DNA of 64,000 nucleotides from Bradyrhizobium sp. CIAT3101 (GTDB lineage: Bacteria > Pseudomonadota > Alphaproteobacteria > Rhizobiales > Xanthobacteraceae): NCBI RefSeq assembly GCF_029714945.1, contig NZ_CP121634.1, positions 2,501,001 through 2,565,000 on the forward strand, in the 5' to 3' direction. Both the position numbers and the translations under genes were made by a program. The notes beneath the pieces were generated by a model, which saw nothing but the letters and a program-made list of their open reading frames with translations, did no database searches and had not been told where the DNA came from. Position 1 is the first letter of the stretch. Every line of letters begins with the position of its first letter. This document shows positions 18,284 to 27,053 of this stretch, one piece after another.

Positions 18284-19894
18284 CTATCCAAGGCTTGCAA
18301 ACAGGCCGCGGTGATCTCGCAAGATCGCCTGTGCCGCGTTGTGGCCGGGCGCGCCGGTGACGCCGCCGCCGGGATGGGCACCGGAGCCGCAATGATAGAG
18401 GCCCTTCAACGGCCCGCGATAATCGGCATGGCCCAGCATGGGCCGGGCCGAGAACAGCTGGTTCAACGACAGTGCACCGTGGAAGATGTCGCCGCCGAGT
18501 AGCCCGAACTGCCGTTCGAGATCGAGCGGGGAGAGGATCTGGCGGCCGAGCACGCTGGCCGCAAAGCCGGGCGCGTAGCTGTCCACCGTCGCTATCATGA
18601 GGTCGGCGACTTCGTCGCGGTGGTCGTCCCAGGATTTGCCGTCGGGCAGCTCGGGCGCAACGTGCTGGCAAAACAGACTCGCAACGTGCTGCCCCGCAGG
18701 CGCCAGCGTGTCGTCGAGCGTCGAGGGGATCAGCATCTCGACGATCGGTTTTTGGCTCCAGCCCTGCGCCCGCGCATCGAGATAGGCGCGGTCCATATAG
18801 CCGAGGCTCGGCGCCAGGATGATGCCGGAGGTGAGGTGATCGCCGTCGCCTGGCAGCGCGGTGAACGAGGGCAGGCGGTCCAGTGCCACGTTCATGCGGA
18901 AGGTGCCGGAGCCGTTCTTCCAGTGGCGGATGCGGGTGAGGAAATCCGCGGGCAGGGCATCGGCCGCGATCAGCCGCGTGTAGAGCAGTTTTGGATTGAC
19001 GTTGGCCGCGACGTATTTTGCGCGAATGGTCGAGCCGTTCTCCAGCACCACGCCGACGGCGCGGTCGCGCTCGACGATCACCTCGCGCACGCCGGCATCA
19101 AGGTCGATCGTGACGCCGCGAGCCCGCGCAGCGCGCGCCATCGCTTGCGTGATCGCGCCCATGCCGCCGATGGCGTGACCCCAGACGCCTTTCTTGCCGT
19201 TCACCTCGCCGAAGGCGTGATGCAGCATCACATAGGCCGAGCCGGCGGCGTAGGGACTCGCGTAATTCCCGACGATGGCATCGAAGCCGAACAGGGCCTT
19301 GACCAGATCGTGCTCGAATCGCTCGTCCAGCATCTCGCCGGCCGAGCGGGTGAAGAGATCGAGCAGGCTGCGGCTCTGCTCCAGCGTCAGACCGCGCAGG
19401 ATGTTGGCCGTCGTCAACGCATTCGCCGCCTCGCGGATCGCGCCAATGCCGAAACTGCCGAGCAGGTTCGGCGGCGCGCGCAGCACGAACTGCCGCAACA
19501 CGTCGGCGATGTCTTCCAGCTCGCGCGAGAACCCGTCGAGCGCATCCGCATCGTGCACGCTGAGCCGCGCGATGGATGCCTTGGTCCGACCCTCGCCGGT
19601 GAGGAGATAGTTGCCGTCGGGTGCCGGCAGAAAATTCTGCGCGCGCCGCTCGACCACGCGCAGGCCCTGCTCGGCGAGGTCGAGATCGCTGATAACCTGC
19701 GGGTTGAGCAGGCTCACGGTGTAGGCCGCGACCGAGTTGCGGAAGCCCGGATGAAACTCCTCCGTGACCGCGGCACCGCCGACCACCTTGCGGCGCTCGA
19801 CGACATGCACGCGCAAGCCCGCCATTGCGAGATAGGCCGCGCAGGTGAGGCCATTATGGCCAGCGCCGATGATGACGACGTCGGTTTCGGTCAT
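18284..19894 (-). CDS. Phytoene-dehydrogenase-like FAD-dependent oxidoreductase
   Basis: This 536-residue flavoprotein is related to CrtI-type desaturases and to the PYROXD2-like group. The FAD-binding beta-alpha-beta motif is at the N-terminus (DVVIIGAGHNGLTCAAYLAMAG), followed by VVERRKVVGGAAVTEEFHPG. A second nucleotide-contact region near the C-terminus reads LYHCGSGAHPGGGVTGAPGHNAA. No carotenoid genes accompany it, so a carotenoid role is unlikely; the substrate is unknown. The complementary strand is also open over most of the gene, an effect of GC-rich codon use and not a second gene. Confidence 0.85.
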   Translation of the reverse strand: MTETDVVIIGAGHNGLTCAAYLAMAGLRVHVVERRKVVGGAAVTEEFHPGFRNSVAAYTVSLLNPQVISDLDLAEQGLRVVERRAQNFLPAPDGNYLLTGEGRTKASIARLSVHDADALDGFSRELEDIADVLRQFVLRAPPNLLGSFGIGAIREAANALTTANILRGLTLEQSRSLLDLFTRSAGEMLDERFEHDLVKALFGFDAIVGNYASPYAAGSAYVMLHHAFGEVNGKKGVWGHAIGGMGAITQAMARAARARGVTIDLDAGVREVIVERDRAVGVVLENGSTIRAKYVAANVNPKLLYTRLIAADALPADFLTRIRHWKNGSGTFRMNVALDRLPSFTALPGDGDHLTSGIILAPSLGYMDRAYLDARAQGWSQKPIVEMLIPSTLDDTLAPAGQHVASLFCQHVAPELPDGKSWDDHRDEVADLMIATVDSYAPGFAASVLGRQILSPLDLERQFGLLGGDIFHGALSLNQLFSARPMLGHADYRGPLKGLYHCGSGAHPGGGVTGAPGHNAAQAILRDHRGLFASLG

Positions 19895-19921
19895 GATAGC
19901 TCGAGCTGTTCCATTGAGGAT

Positions 19922-19934
19922 GGTCCGTCGGACC
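19922..19934. promoter_or_regulatory. Perfect 13-base palindrome in a divergent promoter gap
   Basis: GGTCCGTCGGACC is an exact odd-centred palindrome, 28 bases upstream of the flavoenzyme start and 132 bases upstream of the divergent membrane-protein start. It could be a regulator site. The evidence is only symmetry and location. Confidence 0.25.
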
Positions 19935-20065
19935 TGATCCGAAATGACACCTGTATATCAAGCATTCCTCCCTGCAACATCACGAGACCATTTATTGCCC
20001 GTTCAGGCGCGGTGTGCTCCATTGCGCGCACCCGGCGCCCGCCGGGGGAATTGGCCGGAGCTCCC

Positions 20066-22348
20066 ATGGATTCGATCGTGCAACCCGCCGCCACGGAGCA
20101 GCCGTCCTCGTCGCGCAACCGGTTGCTGCTGACGGTCTACACCGCCGCGATCTTCGTCAGCGCGCTCCTGCTGTTCTCGGTGCAGCCGCTGTTCACGAAA
20201 ATGGTGCTGCCGCGGCTCGGCGGCTCGCCGGCCGTGTGGTCGGTGGCGATGGTGTTCTTCCAGTCGCTGCTGCTGGCGGGCTACGCCTATGCGCATCTCC
20301 TCATGCAGATCAAGAGCCGCGTGGTCCCGGTCGTGGTGCATCTGGTGCTGCTGATCGCGGCCTTCGTCACGCTGCCGCTCGGCATCGCCAGTGCCTATGG
20401 CGAGCCCCCAAGCGCCGGCTACGCGTTCTGGCTGCTCGGCCTGTTCGTGATGTCGATTGGGCTGCCGTTCTTCGCGCTTGCCGCCAACAACCCGCTGCTG
20501 CAGGCCTGGTTCGTCCGCACCGGCCATCCTGATGGCCGCGATCCCTATTTCCTTTATGCCTCCTCCAACATCGGCAGTTTCCTCGCGCTGTTGTCCTATC
20601 CGTTCCTGCTGGAGCCGATCTTCACGCTGCACACGCAGAACCGGCTCTGGACCGGCGGCTATGGCCTCTTGATCCTGCTGATCGCCGCCTGCGGCGTGTT
20701 GTTGCTGCGCTCGCCAAAGCTGGCTGTAGCCGATGTGCAAGCGGAAGAAGCCGATGCGCCGGCGCCGACGCTGGTGACGCGGCTGCGCTGGATCTTCCTC
20801 GCCGCGGTGCCGTCCGGCCTGCTGATCGCGGTCACCGCGCATATCTCCACCGACGTCGCAGCGGCGCCGCTGCTGTGGGTGCTGCCGCTGTCGCTGTACC
20901 TCTTGACCTGGGTCGTGGTGTTCCAGTCGCGGCCGCTGCTGCCGCACAAATGGATGCTGATGCTTCAGCCGGTCGCGATCGCAGGCGTCATCTTCCTGCT
21001 CGCCTTCGGCGGCGAGCAGAATTTGCTGCTCACGCTCGGCGGACATCAATTGTGCTTCTTCGTCATCGCCATGGCTTGTCACGGCGAACTGGCGCGGACC
21101 CGGCCCGCAGCCAGATATCTCACCGGCTTCTATGTCGCGCTGTCGTTCGGCGGCATGGTCGGCGGCCTCTTTGCCGGCCTCGTCGCGCCCTTCACCTTCT
21201 CCTGGATCGCCGAGTATCCGATCCTGGTCGCGCTCGCCGCGCTGTGCCGGCCGTCGGCCAACGAGCGACTTGCGGGCATCGTGAGATGGTACTGGCTGGC
21301 GCTTGCCGTGCTCGCGGCGGCGCTCGTTGCACCGTCTTACATGACGGGCGATGTCTCGACCTGGTTCGAGGATCACCGCGTCTGGCTCGCTGGGGCCGTC
21401 GGTGTGCTCGCAGCGCTTCTGGCGCTGGCGCTCAACGCCGATCGCTGGAAGATCTTTGCCACCGTCGCGCTGGCGCTGGCCTTGACGCGAATCTATCCGG
21501 CCGACGAGGGCCGCGTCACGACGGTGCGCAGCTTCTTCGGCGTGCACAAGATCGTGGTGACGCCGGGCGGTTATTTCCATGTGCTGATGCACGGCACCAC
21601 GATTCACGGCGCCGAGCGCTTCCTCAACAATGACGGCACGCCGGTCACCGGCCGGCCCGAGCCGATCACCTATTATCACAAGGACGGCGGCATCGGTCAG
21701 GCCATCACCGCGATCCGCGAGCGCAAGGGCGCGCCGCTGAAGGTCGCGGCGATCGGCGTCGGATCGGGCACGCTGGCCTGCGCTGCCGAGCCAAGCGAGG
21801 ACTGGAAATTCTTCGAGATCGACCAGTCGATGGTGGATGCCGCGCGCGATCCCAAGAATTTCCGCTACATCTCGAGCTGCCAGCCGAACTTCAAGCCGGT
21901 GATCGGGGATGCGCGGCTCACCTTCGCACGGGAGCCCGACGGCGTCTACGACCTCATCATCGTCGATGCCTATTCGTCGGATGCGATCCCGATTCATCTG
22001 GCGACCGAAGAGGCGATGAAGATCTACAAGGACAAGCTCGCCCCGCACGGTGCCGTGGTGATGCACGTGTCCAACCGGCATCTCGATCTCGAGCCCGTCG
22101 TGGTCGGAATTGCAGATGCAAACGATCTCAAGAGCTGGGTCTACGACGAGGATTCGGGTCGCGACGCCGACTACATCTTCTCGACCGATGTCGTCATCTC
22201 CGCGCGCGAGGCGGATGACGTCGGCAAGCTCGCCTCCTCCAAGCAGTGGGAGGAGACCGACGCGGACGAGAAGGTGCGGGTCTGGACCGACGACTATTCC
22301 AACATCCTCGGCGCGCTGTATCGGCGTTTGCGCTACGGCGAGCAGTAG
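20066..22348 (+). CDS. Multi-pass membrane protein fused to a spermidine-synthase-fold domain
   Basis: The 760-residue product starts at MDSIVQPAATE, with GGAG five bases upstream; the frame stays open far further upstream, antisense to the flavoenzyme, but that part is rejected. Residues about 25-480 form many hydrophobic segments (FVSALLLFSVQPLFTKMVLP is the typical opening of this fused family). From about residue 560 a Rossmann methyltransferase/aminopropyltransferase fold follows: KVAAIGVGSGTLACAA, then FFEIDQSMVDAARDP and YDLIIVDAYSSDAIPIHLAT. The Asp in IVDAYSSD is where spermidine synthases have a catalytic Asp. The donor and acceptor are unknown; polyamine synthesis is only one possibility. 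Confidence 0.8.
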   Translation: MDSIVQPAATEQPSSSRNRLLLTVYTAAIFVSALLLFSVQPLFTKMVLPRLGGSPAVWSVAMVFFQSLLLAGYAYAHLLMQIKSRVVPVVVHLVLLIAAFVTLPLGIASAYGEPPSAGYAFWLLGLFVMSIGLPFFALAANNPLLQAWFVRTGHPDGRDPYFLYASSNIGSFLALLSYPFLLEPIFTLHTQNRLWTGGYGLLILLIAACGVLLLRSPKLAVADVQAEEADAPAPTLVTRLRWIFLAAVPSGLLIAVTAHISTDVAAAPLLWVLPLSLYLLTWVVVFQSRPLLPHKWMLMLQPVAIAGVIFLLAFGGEQNLLLTLGGHQLCFFVIAMACHGELARTRPAARYLTGFYVALSFGGMVGGLFAGLVAPFTFSWIAEYPILVALAALCRPSANERLAGIVRWYWLALAVLAAALVAPSYMTGDVSTWFEDHRVWLAGAVGVLAALLALALNADRWKIFATVALALALTRIYPADEGRVTTVRSFFGVHKIVVTPGGYFHVLMHGTTIHGAERFLNNDGTPVTGRPEPITYYHKDGGIGQAITAIRERKGAPLKVAAIGVGSGTLACAAEPSEDWKFFEIDQSMVDAARDPKNFRYISSCQPNFKPVIGDARLTFAREPDGVYDLIIVDAYSSDAIPIHLATEEAMKIYKDKLAPHGAVVMHVSNRHLDLEPVVVGIADANDLKSWVYDEDSGRDADYIFSTDVVISAREADDVGKLASSKQWEETDADEKVRVWTDDYSNILGALYRRLRYGEQ

Positions 22349-22354
22349 CGGTTC

Positions 22355-23341
22355 CTACGGCTGGACTGGCGTCCCCGGCGGCAGCGCAAGTCCCTTCTCA
22401 CCGGCGACCTGTCGCAACAGGTCAGGCCGATCCGAGATGATGCCGTCGACGCCGATCTCGATCATCCGCGCCATGTCGTCGGGCTTGTTGGCGGTCCAGA
22501 CCACGACGCGCAACCCCAGCGTATGGGCTTCGGTGACAAGCGCCGCGGTGACGTCGCCGAAATAGGGCGACCACACCGCGCCGCCCGCGGCCTTGATCGT
22601 GCGCGGCAGCGAGCCGCCGTGATCGGCCGGGCTGTAGCCCGCCGTCCAGCTGGTGGCCTTGTCGAGCGCGATGGTCGGTGCCGAGCCGCGCTGCAGCGTC
22701 AGATACACGGTCGGAATTGTCGGGGCCTGCTGCTGGACCAGCAGCAGCGTCCGCCAGTCGAACGACTGGATCATGACGCGGTCGGAAAATTTCTCGGCCG
22801 CGATCACTCCGAGCAGCTTTGCGACGAAGGCCTGCGGCTCCAGCGATTGATCCGGATGATCCGGATCGATCTTGGTCTCGATATTGAAGCGCACGCGCTC
22901 GTTGCCGGATTTGCGCACCAGCGCGAACAGCTCCTTGAGCGTCGGAATGCGGGTTCCCGGCACCGCGTGCTGGTCGGGAAACTGTTTTGCGTAGGCGCTA
23001 TCGGGCCGGATCTGGCCAACGTCGTAGGTCCTGACATCGGCGAACCGAAGCTTCACGAAAGGCGTGCCGGGCGCCGCGACGTAGGCGCCGTTGGCGTCGC
23101 GCGCGAGATCGGGATTGAGCCCGCGTTCATGCGACACGACGACCTCGCCGTCGGCGGTCACTCCAACGTCGAGCTCCAGCGTGTCCACGCCCATCGAGAG
23201 CGCATTGGCAAAGGCCGGCAGGGTGTTTTCCGGCATCAGCGCCCGCCCGCCGCGATGCGCCTCGAGGTCGAAGGCCATGGCTTTTCCTGCACCGAGAAGA
23301 CAGATCGTGCCGAGGAGTAGCGCAAGACGGAATGACATCAT
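22355..23341 (-). CDS. Glycerophosphodiester phosphodiesterase, exported
   Basis: The enzyme hydrolyses glycerophosphodiesters to sn-glycerol-3-phosphate and an alcohol. It has 328 residues including a cleavable signal peptide (MMSFRLALLLGTICLLGAGKAMA), so it probably acts in the periplasm. Catalytic motifs of the GDPD TIM barrel are present: EAHRGGRALMPENTLPAF (His-Arg and Glu-Asn), LELDVGVTADGEVVVSHE (metal ligands and second His), NIETKIDP, and VVWTANKPDDMARMIEIGVDGIISDRPD at the end. It converges with the preceding membrane-protein gene with only six bases between stops. Confidence 0.92.
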   Translation of the reverse strand: MMSFRLALLLGTICLLGAGKAMAFDLEAHRGGRALMPENTLPAFANALSMGVDTLELDVGVTADGEVVVSHERGLNPDLARDANGAYVAAPGTPFVKLRFADVRTYDVGQIRPDSAYAKQFPDQHAVPGTRIPTLKELFALVRKSGNERVRFNIETKIDPDHPDQSLEPQAFVAKLLGVIAAEKFSDRVMIQSFDWRTLLLVQQQAPTIPTVYLTLQRGSAPTIALDKATSWTAGYSPADHGGSLPRTIKAAGGAVWSPYFGDVTAALVTEAHTLGLRVVVWTANKPDDMARMIEIGVDGIISDRPDLLRQVAGEKGLALPPGTPVQP

Positions 23342-23478
23342 GAACCGCGCCGGGCAAGAGGGATGGCGGCTACCGCCGCAAGGCCGGATCGATCAATAAT
23401 CGGCATCGGCCGCGCCGTCCACCGGGCAGGGGGCGGCACGTCGGGGCGAGGCGGAAAATGCGCGAGAGGCCGCAGCGT

Positions 23479-24336
23479 TCAGCGGTCGGGCACGGAGGCC
23501 GCAAGCTGGTCGATGGTGGGATGAGGCTTCGACGGGCGCGGCATGTTGAACGGGCTGTCGTCCTCGCCCAGGTCGTTCAGGAAATCGTCGACCGTGCTGC
23601 CGATGAAGCCCTTGACCTGGTCCGAGCCGCGGTCGCTGAGATCGTTGTGCTGGAATTCGGTCCTGACCACCTGGATACCCGCCTTGGCGCAGGTTTCATC
23701 GTCTGGAACGACGCCGGGATCGGCCTTGAATTGCGGATCCCTCGAGCGGAAGGACAGGATCTTGACCCTGCCGTCGGTGACGAAGGGGACGCGCAGATTG
23801 TCGAGCGTGACCACCTTCTTCACCAGCTCCGGGTGCAGCTTGGCGAAGTACATCGAGATGTCGCCGCCGTTGGAGTGTCCGACCAGCGTCAGATGGCGGT
23901 AATCCGCGTTCGGATACACCTTCTTGAGCGCGTCGATCGTGAACAGGATGTTGGCGATGCCGCGGTTGTATTGCGAGCGGCGACCGACATATTCCTCGCC
24001 AGCCTTCGTCACCATCGGATCGTCGGTCGACAGATCGTGCTGGATGCTGACGACCAGATAGCCGCGGGCGGCGAATGTGTTGGTGAGGAACGAATATTCG
24101 GTATGCTTGACCGTGTTGCCGTGGCTGAGGATCACGACCGGCAGCTCGATCATTTCAGCCATCGCTTCCATCTCGCGGTCGCGGCGGACCGACACCTCCA
24201 CGGTGACATCGCGGTCGTCGCGCAAGATGTCGGCGAGCGCGACTGTGCTGTGATGGATGGCCCATTTGCCTGCACTGAAATAGAAGATACCCATCAGCGC
24301 TGCGGCTGAGGCGAAAACGGCGATGCCTCTCTTCAT
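23479..24336 (-). CDS. Alpha/beta hydrolase, membrane-anchored or exported
   Basis: This 285-residue hydrolase has a hydrophobic N-terminus (MKRGIAVFASAAALMGIFYFS) without an obvious cleavage site, so it may be anchored with its domain outside. The oxyanion-region motif VVILSHGNTVKHTEYSF precedes the nucleophile elbow LVGHSNGGD (Ser). The likely acid is in KILSFRSRDPQF, and the base is probably His in EFQHNDLSDRG. GGAG stands seven bases before the ATG. Substrate is unknown; it is in the same orientation as the glycerophosphodiesterase gene, 137 bases upstream of it. Confidence 0.8.
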   Translation of the reverse strand: MKRGIAVFASAAALMGIFYFSAGKWAIHHSTVALADILRDDRDVTVEVSVRRDREMEAMAEMIELPVVILSHGNTVKHTEYSFLTNTFAARGYLVVSIQHDLSTDDPMVTKAGEEYVGRRSQYNRGIANILFTIDALKKVYPNADYRHLTLVGHSNGGDISMYFAKLHPELVKKVVTLDNLRVPFVTDGRVKILSFRSRDPQFKADPGVVPDDETCAKAGIQVVRTEFQHNDLSDRGSDQVKGFIGSTVDDFLNDLGEDDSPFNMPRPSKPHPTIDQLAASVPDR

Positions 24337-24506
24337 GACAGTCTCCGCATCCGGTGTTCAAATCGCGCGGGCGGGAACCGGTGCTGCGCCTGCCGCGATG
24401 CCGGGAGCAGCGCCCCGCCGGGTGTCCATGCTCAACGAATGGGCGGACGGTATTGCGGGCTTTTTACAGCCGGATGACCGGCCCCGCCTGGGTGGCTGAA
24501 GCGGCT

Positions 24507-24532
24507 GATTCTCTCGCAAAAGTGAGAGAATC
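24507..24532. promoter_or_regulatory. 26-base inverted repeat upstream of the desaturase gene
   Basis: GATTCTCTC (24507-24515) and GAGAGAATC (24524-24532) form perfect nine-base arms around GCAAAAGT. It lies in the 336-base gap (24337-24672) between the divergent hydrolase and desaturase genes; nothing else of note is seen in that gap. The geometry suits a dimeric regulator (an operator) better than a terminator, since there is no T-run. Role inferred. Confidence 0.4.
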
Positions 24533-24672
24533 GACCGCTTTTGGGCGTGACCTGGTTTGGGAGTGACTTGGCGCCGCAGCCCCGCGGGCGGGACCTGTTG
24601 AAACCTCGGGCGGCGGCTTGGGTTGCGATCGCCCGGCTTGTATGTAGTCTTGGCGCCTTTGGAATCCCGCCC

Positions 24673-25632
24673 GTGCAACAGAAACGCGATCACCGCATCA
24701 TTCGCAGCCGGCATTTTCACAAGATGCAGCGGCGGCATTTCATCATTTTCGACGTTTTGCCCTTTGTCGGCACCTTGGTTGCGCTGGGCTTCCTGTTCTA
24801 CCGTCCGATCGGCATCGTTGAGCTCAGCCTGTTCTTCGGCCTCTGGCTGATCACCGGGCTTGGACTGACCGTCGGCTATCATCGCCTCTTCACCCACCGC
24901 GCCTTCGCCACCTCGACCGCGATGAGCGCGCTCCTGATCGTGATGGGATCGATGGCGGGCCGCGGCCCGATGCTGTCCTGGGCGGCGATGCATCGCCGGC
25001 ACCACGAACTGTCCGACCACGACGGCGATCTGCATTCGCCGCGCTTGCATGGCGACGGTCTGCTCGGTCGCCTGCGCGGCTTCCTGCACGCGCATCTGAC
25101 CTGGATGATCGCGCACGACTATCCCAACGTCGCCCATTACGTGCCGGATCTGATGGCCAACCGCACCCTGGTCGCGGTCAACAGCTACTACTACAGCTGG
25201 GTCGCGCTCGGCCTGCTGCTCCCGGCCGCGATCGGTGGCTTGGCCACGATGAGCCTGTGGGGCGCGCTGACGGGCCTGCTGTGGGGCGGCGTGGTGCGGA
25301 TGTTCGTGGTCGAGCAGACCATGTCCGCCATCAACTCCATCATGCACACGTTCGGCGCGCAGCCCTTCGTCACCCGCGACGACAACAGCCGCAATCTCGG
25401 CGTAATGGCGTGGCTCGCCTGGGGCGAGGGCTGGCACAACAACCACCACGCCTTCCCGTATTCGGCGGCGTTCGGGCTGCGCTGGTTCGAGTTCGATCCC
25501 GGCTTCATCTTCATCCGCGCGCTGGAGGCGCTCGGGCTCGCCTGGGACGTCAAGGTGCCGAGCGAGGAGAAGATCGCCCGGCGCATGCTGCGGCAGCCGG
25601 GCGATGCAGAGCCCGATCTGGAAACGGGCTAA
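24673..25632 (+). CDS. Acyl-CoA/fatty acid desaturase (membrane di-iron)
   Basis: This is an integral-membrane desaturase that introduces a double bond in fatty acyl chains using O2. Three His boxes are intact: HRLFTH near residue 70, HRRHH near 107 and HNNHH near 255. Several hydrophobic segments separate them. The start is uncertain: no ATG precedes MQRRHF (24724), and I prefer GTG at 24673 with GGA nine bases upstream, giving 319 residues. The frame is open to 24541 with poor sequence. It is the first gene of a + strand run into the MBOAT and SGNH-like genes and may provide or modify their acyl donor. Confidence 0.87.
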   Translation: MQQKRDHRIIRSRHFHKMQRRHFIIFDVLPFVGTLVALGFLFYRPIGIVELSLFFGLWLITGLGLTVGYHRLFTHRAFATSTAMSALLIVMGSMAGRGPMLSWAAMHRRHHELSDHDGDLHSPRLHGDGLLGRLRGFLHAHLTWMIAHDYPNVAHYVPDLMANRTLVAVNSYYYSWVALGLLLPAAIGGLATMSLWGALTGLLWGGVVRMFVVEQTMSAINSIMHTFGAQPFVTRDDNSRNLGVMAWLAWGEGWHNNHHAFPYSAAFGLRWFEFDPGFIFIRALEALGLAWDVKVPSEEKIARRMLRQPGDAEPDLETG

Positions 25633-25670
25633 GGATCGGCATCCGGCGATGACGGCGCAGCGCTGAACCG

Positions 25671-27053
25671 ATGCTGTTCAACGACTACCCCTTCCTCCTG
25701 GTCTTCCTGCCGGCGGCATTGCTGATCTACCGCCTGGTCGATCCCTATCCGCATCTGCGTATCGGCGCGCAGGTGGTGCTGTCGCTGGCCTTCTACGCCT
25801 GGGGCAGTCCGTCCTTCATCCTGCTCCTGGTCGCCTCGATCGTCATCAACTGGCTCGCCTCGGTCGCCTATGGGCGGGTGAAGTGGAAGCTGGTGCTGAC
25901 GCTTGTCATCGCGCTCGATATCGGCGTCCTGGCGCTGTTCAAATACGCCAATTTCATCCTCGCCAATCTCGGGCATGTGCTGGGCGCCTCGTTGCCGACG
26001 CTCGACATCGGCTTGCCGCTCGGCATCTCCTTCTTCACCTTCCACCACATCATGTATCTGGTCGATCTCAAGCGCGGCAAGGCGCCGCTCTACGCGCTCG
26101 ATCGCTATGCGCTCTACATCGCCTTCTTTCCGCAGGCGATCGCGGGCCCGCTGGCGCGCTGGTCGGAGGTGATGCATCAGTTCGGCAGACAGGTCTATGT
26201 GCCGGGCTGGCAGCGTCAGTTCTGCATCGCGATCTGCTTCATCGCGATCGGCCTGTTCCAGAAGGTCGTGCTCGCCGACAGCATCGCGCATCTGCTCGAT
26301 CCGATCTATACGCAGGCAGCGGGCGGTCCGCTTGCAAGCGGCGATGCCTGGCTCGCTTTCTGCTTCTCGTTTCAGATCATGTTCGACTTCTCAGGCTATT
26401 CCGACATCGCGATCGGCCTTGGTCTGCTGTTCGGCGTGCAACTGCCGTATAATTTCAATGCGCCGCTGCGCTCGACCAACATCCAGGATTTCTGGCAGCG
26501 TTGGCACATCACGCTGATGTTGTTCCTGCGCGATTACGTGTTCTATCCACTCGTCAATCTGCGCATCCTGCCGCGACGCTTTCTGCCGGTGCAGTTCTTC
26601 GGCGCAATGCTGATCACCATGGCGCTGTGCGGCTTGTGGCATGGCGCGAGCTGGGCTTTTGTGCTGTGGGGCGTGCTGCACGGTGTTGCGCAGGTCGTTT
26701 GTTCGCTCTGGCGGCGCTATGGTCCACACTTTCCATCATGGCTCGGCTGGGCGCTCACCGTGCTGTTCGTGCTCGCGACCGGCGTGATCTTTCGCGCCGG
26801 CTCGGTCGAGGCCGCCTGGCATGTCTTCGCCGGGCTCGCCCAGCCGCTGCCGCTCGCGCGCGGGCAGCACCTCTGGCCGCTGATCGTGGCGCCGTTGTTC
26901 GCCTTCCTGTTGCCGGCGAGCCAGGACATCGTCGCGGTCTTCACGCGCCGTCCGAGTCCTGTCCTTGCGAGCGTTCTCGGTCTCAGTCTTTTCGCGTTGC
27001 TGCTCCATATGGGTGGTCGGGATCTCCATGAATTCGTCTACTTCAAGTTCTGA
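25671..27053 (+). CDS. MBOAT family O-acyltransferase (AlgI-like)
   Basis: This 460-residue inner membrane protein has about 11 hydrophobic segments and belongs to the membrane-bound O-acyltransferase family, which moves acyl groups to extracytoplasmic acceptors such as polysaccharides. Family motifs are visible: LPLGISFFTFHHIMYLVD, then RYALYIAFFPQAIAGPLARW, and FQIMFDFSGYSDIAIGLGLLFG. The region FNAPLRSTNIQDFWQRWHITL is followed by the invariant His in MALCGLWHGASWAFVLWG. It lies 38 bases after the desaturase and overlaps the next gene by 26 bases. No alginate genes are nearby, so the acceptor is unknown. Confidence 0.93.
   Translation: MLFNDYPFLLVFLPAALLIYRLVDPYPHLRIGAQVVLSLAFYAWGSPSFILLLVASIVINWLASVAYGRVKWKLVLTLVIALDIGVLALFKYANFILANLGHVLGASLPTLDIGLPLGISFFTFHHIMYLVDLKRGKAPLYALDRYALYIAFFPQAIAGPLARWSEVMHQFGRQVYVPGWQRQFCIAICFIAIGLFQKVVLADSIAHLLDPIYTQAAGGPLASGDAWLAFCFSFQIMFDFSGYSDIAIGLGLLFGVQLPYNFNAPLRSTNIQDFWQRWHITLMLFLRDYVFYPLVNLRILPRRFLPVQFFGAMLITMALCGLWHGASWAFVLWGVLHGVAQVVCSLWRRYGPHFPSWLGWALTVLFVLATGVIFRAGSVEAAWHVFAGLAQPLPLARGQHLWPLIVAPLFAFLLPASQDIVAVFTRRPSPVLASVLGLSLFALLLHMGGRDLHEFVYFKF

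Noticed and set aside
18181..18290. Chromosomal or plasmid replication origin
   Set aside because: There are no repA/B/C, parAB, dnaA or hemE-type neighbours and no A/T-rich unwinding stretch; only box-like words are present.
18048..18314. 88-codon ORF after the pilin gene
   Set aside because: It runs through the repeated TCCACAG region, has no ribosome site, and its product is a Pro/Leu-rich string without a fold.
18620..20065. Long open frame continuous with the membrane/spermidine-synthase gene, extending it by about 480 residues
   Set aside because: It is antisense to the flavoenzyme gene, its product is rich in His/Arg/Asp without fold signs, and a good ribosome site and typical family N-terminus occur at 20066.
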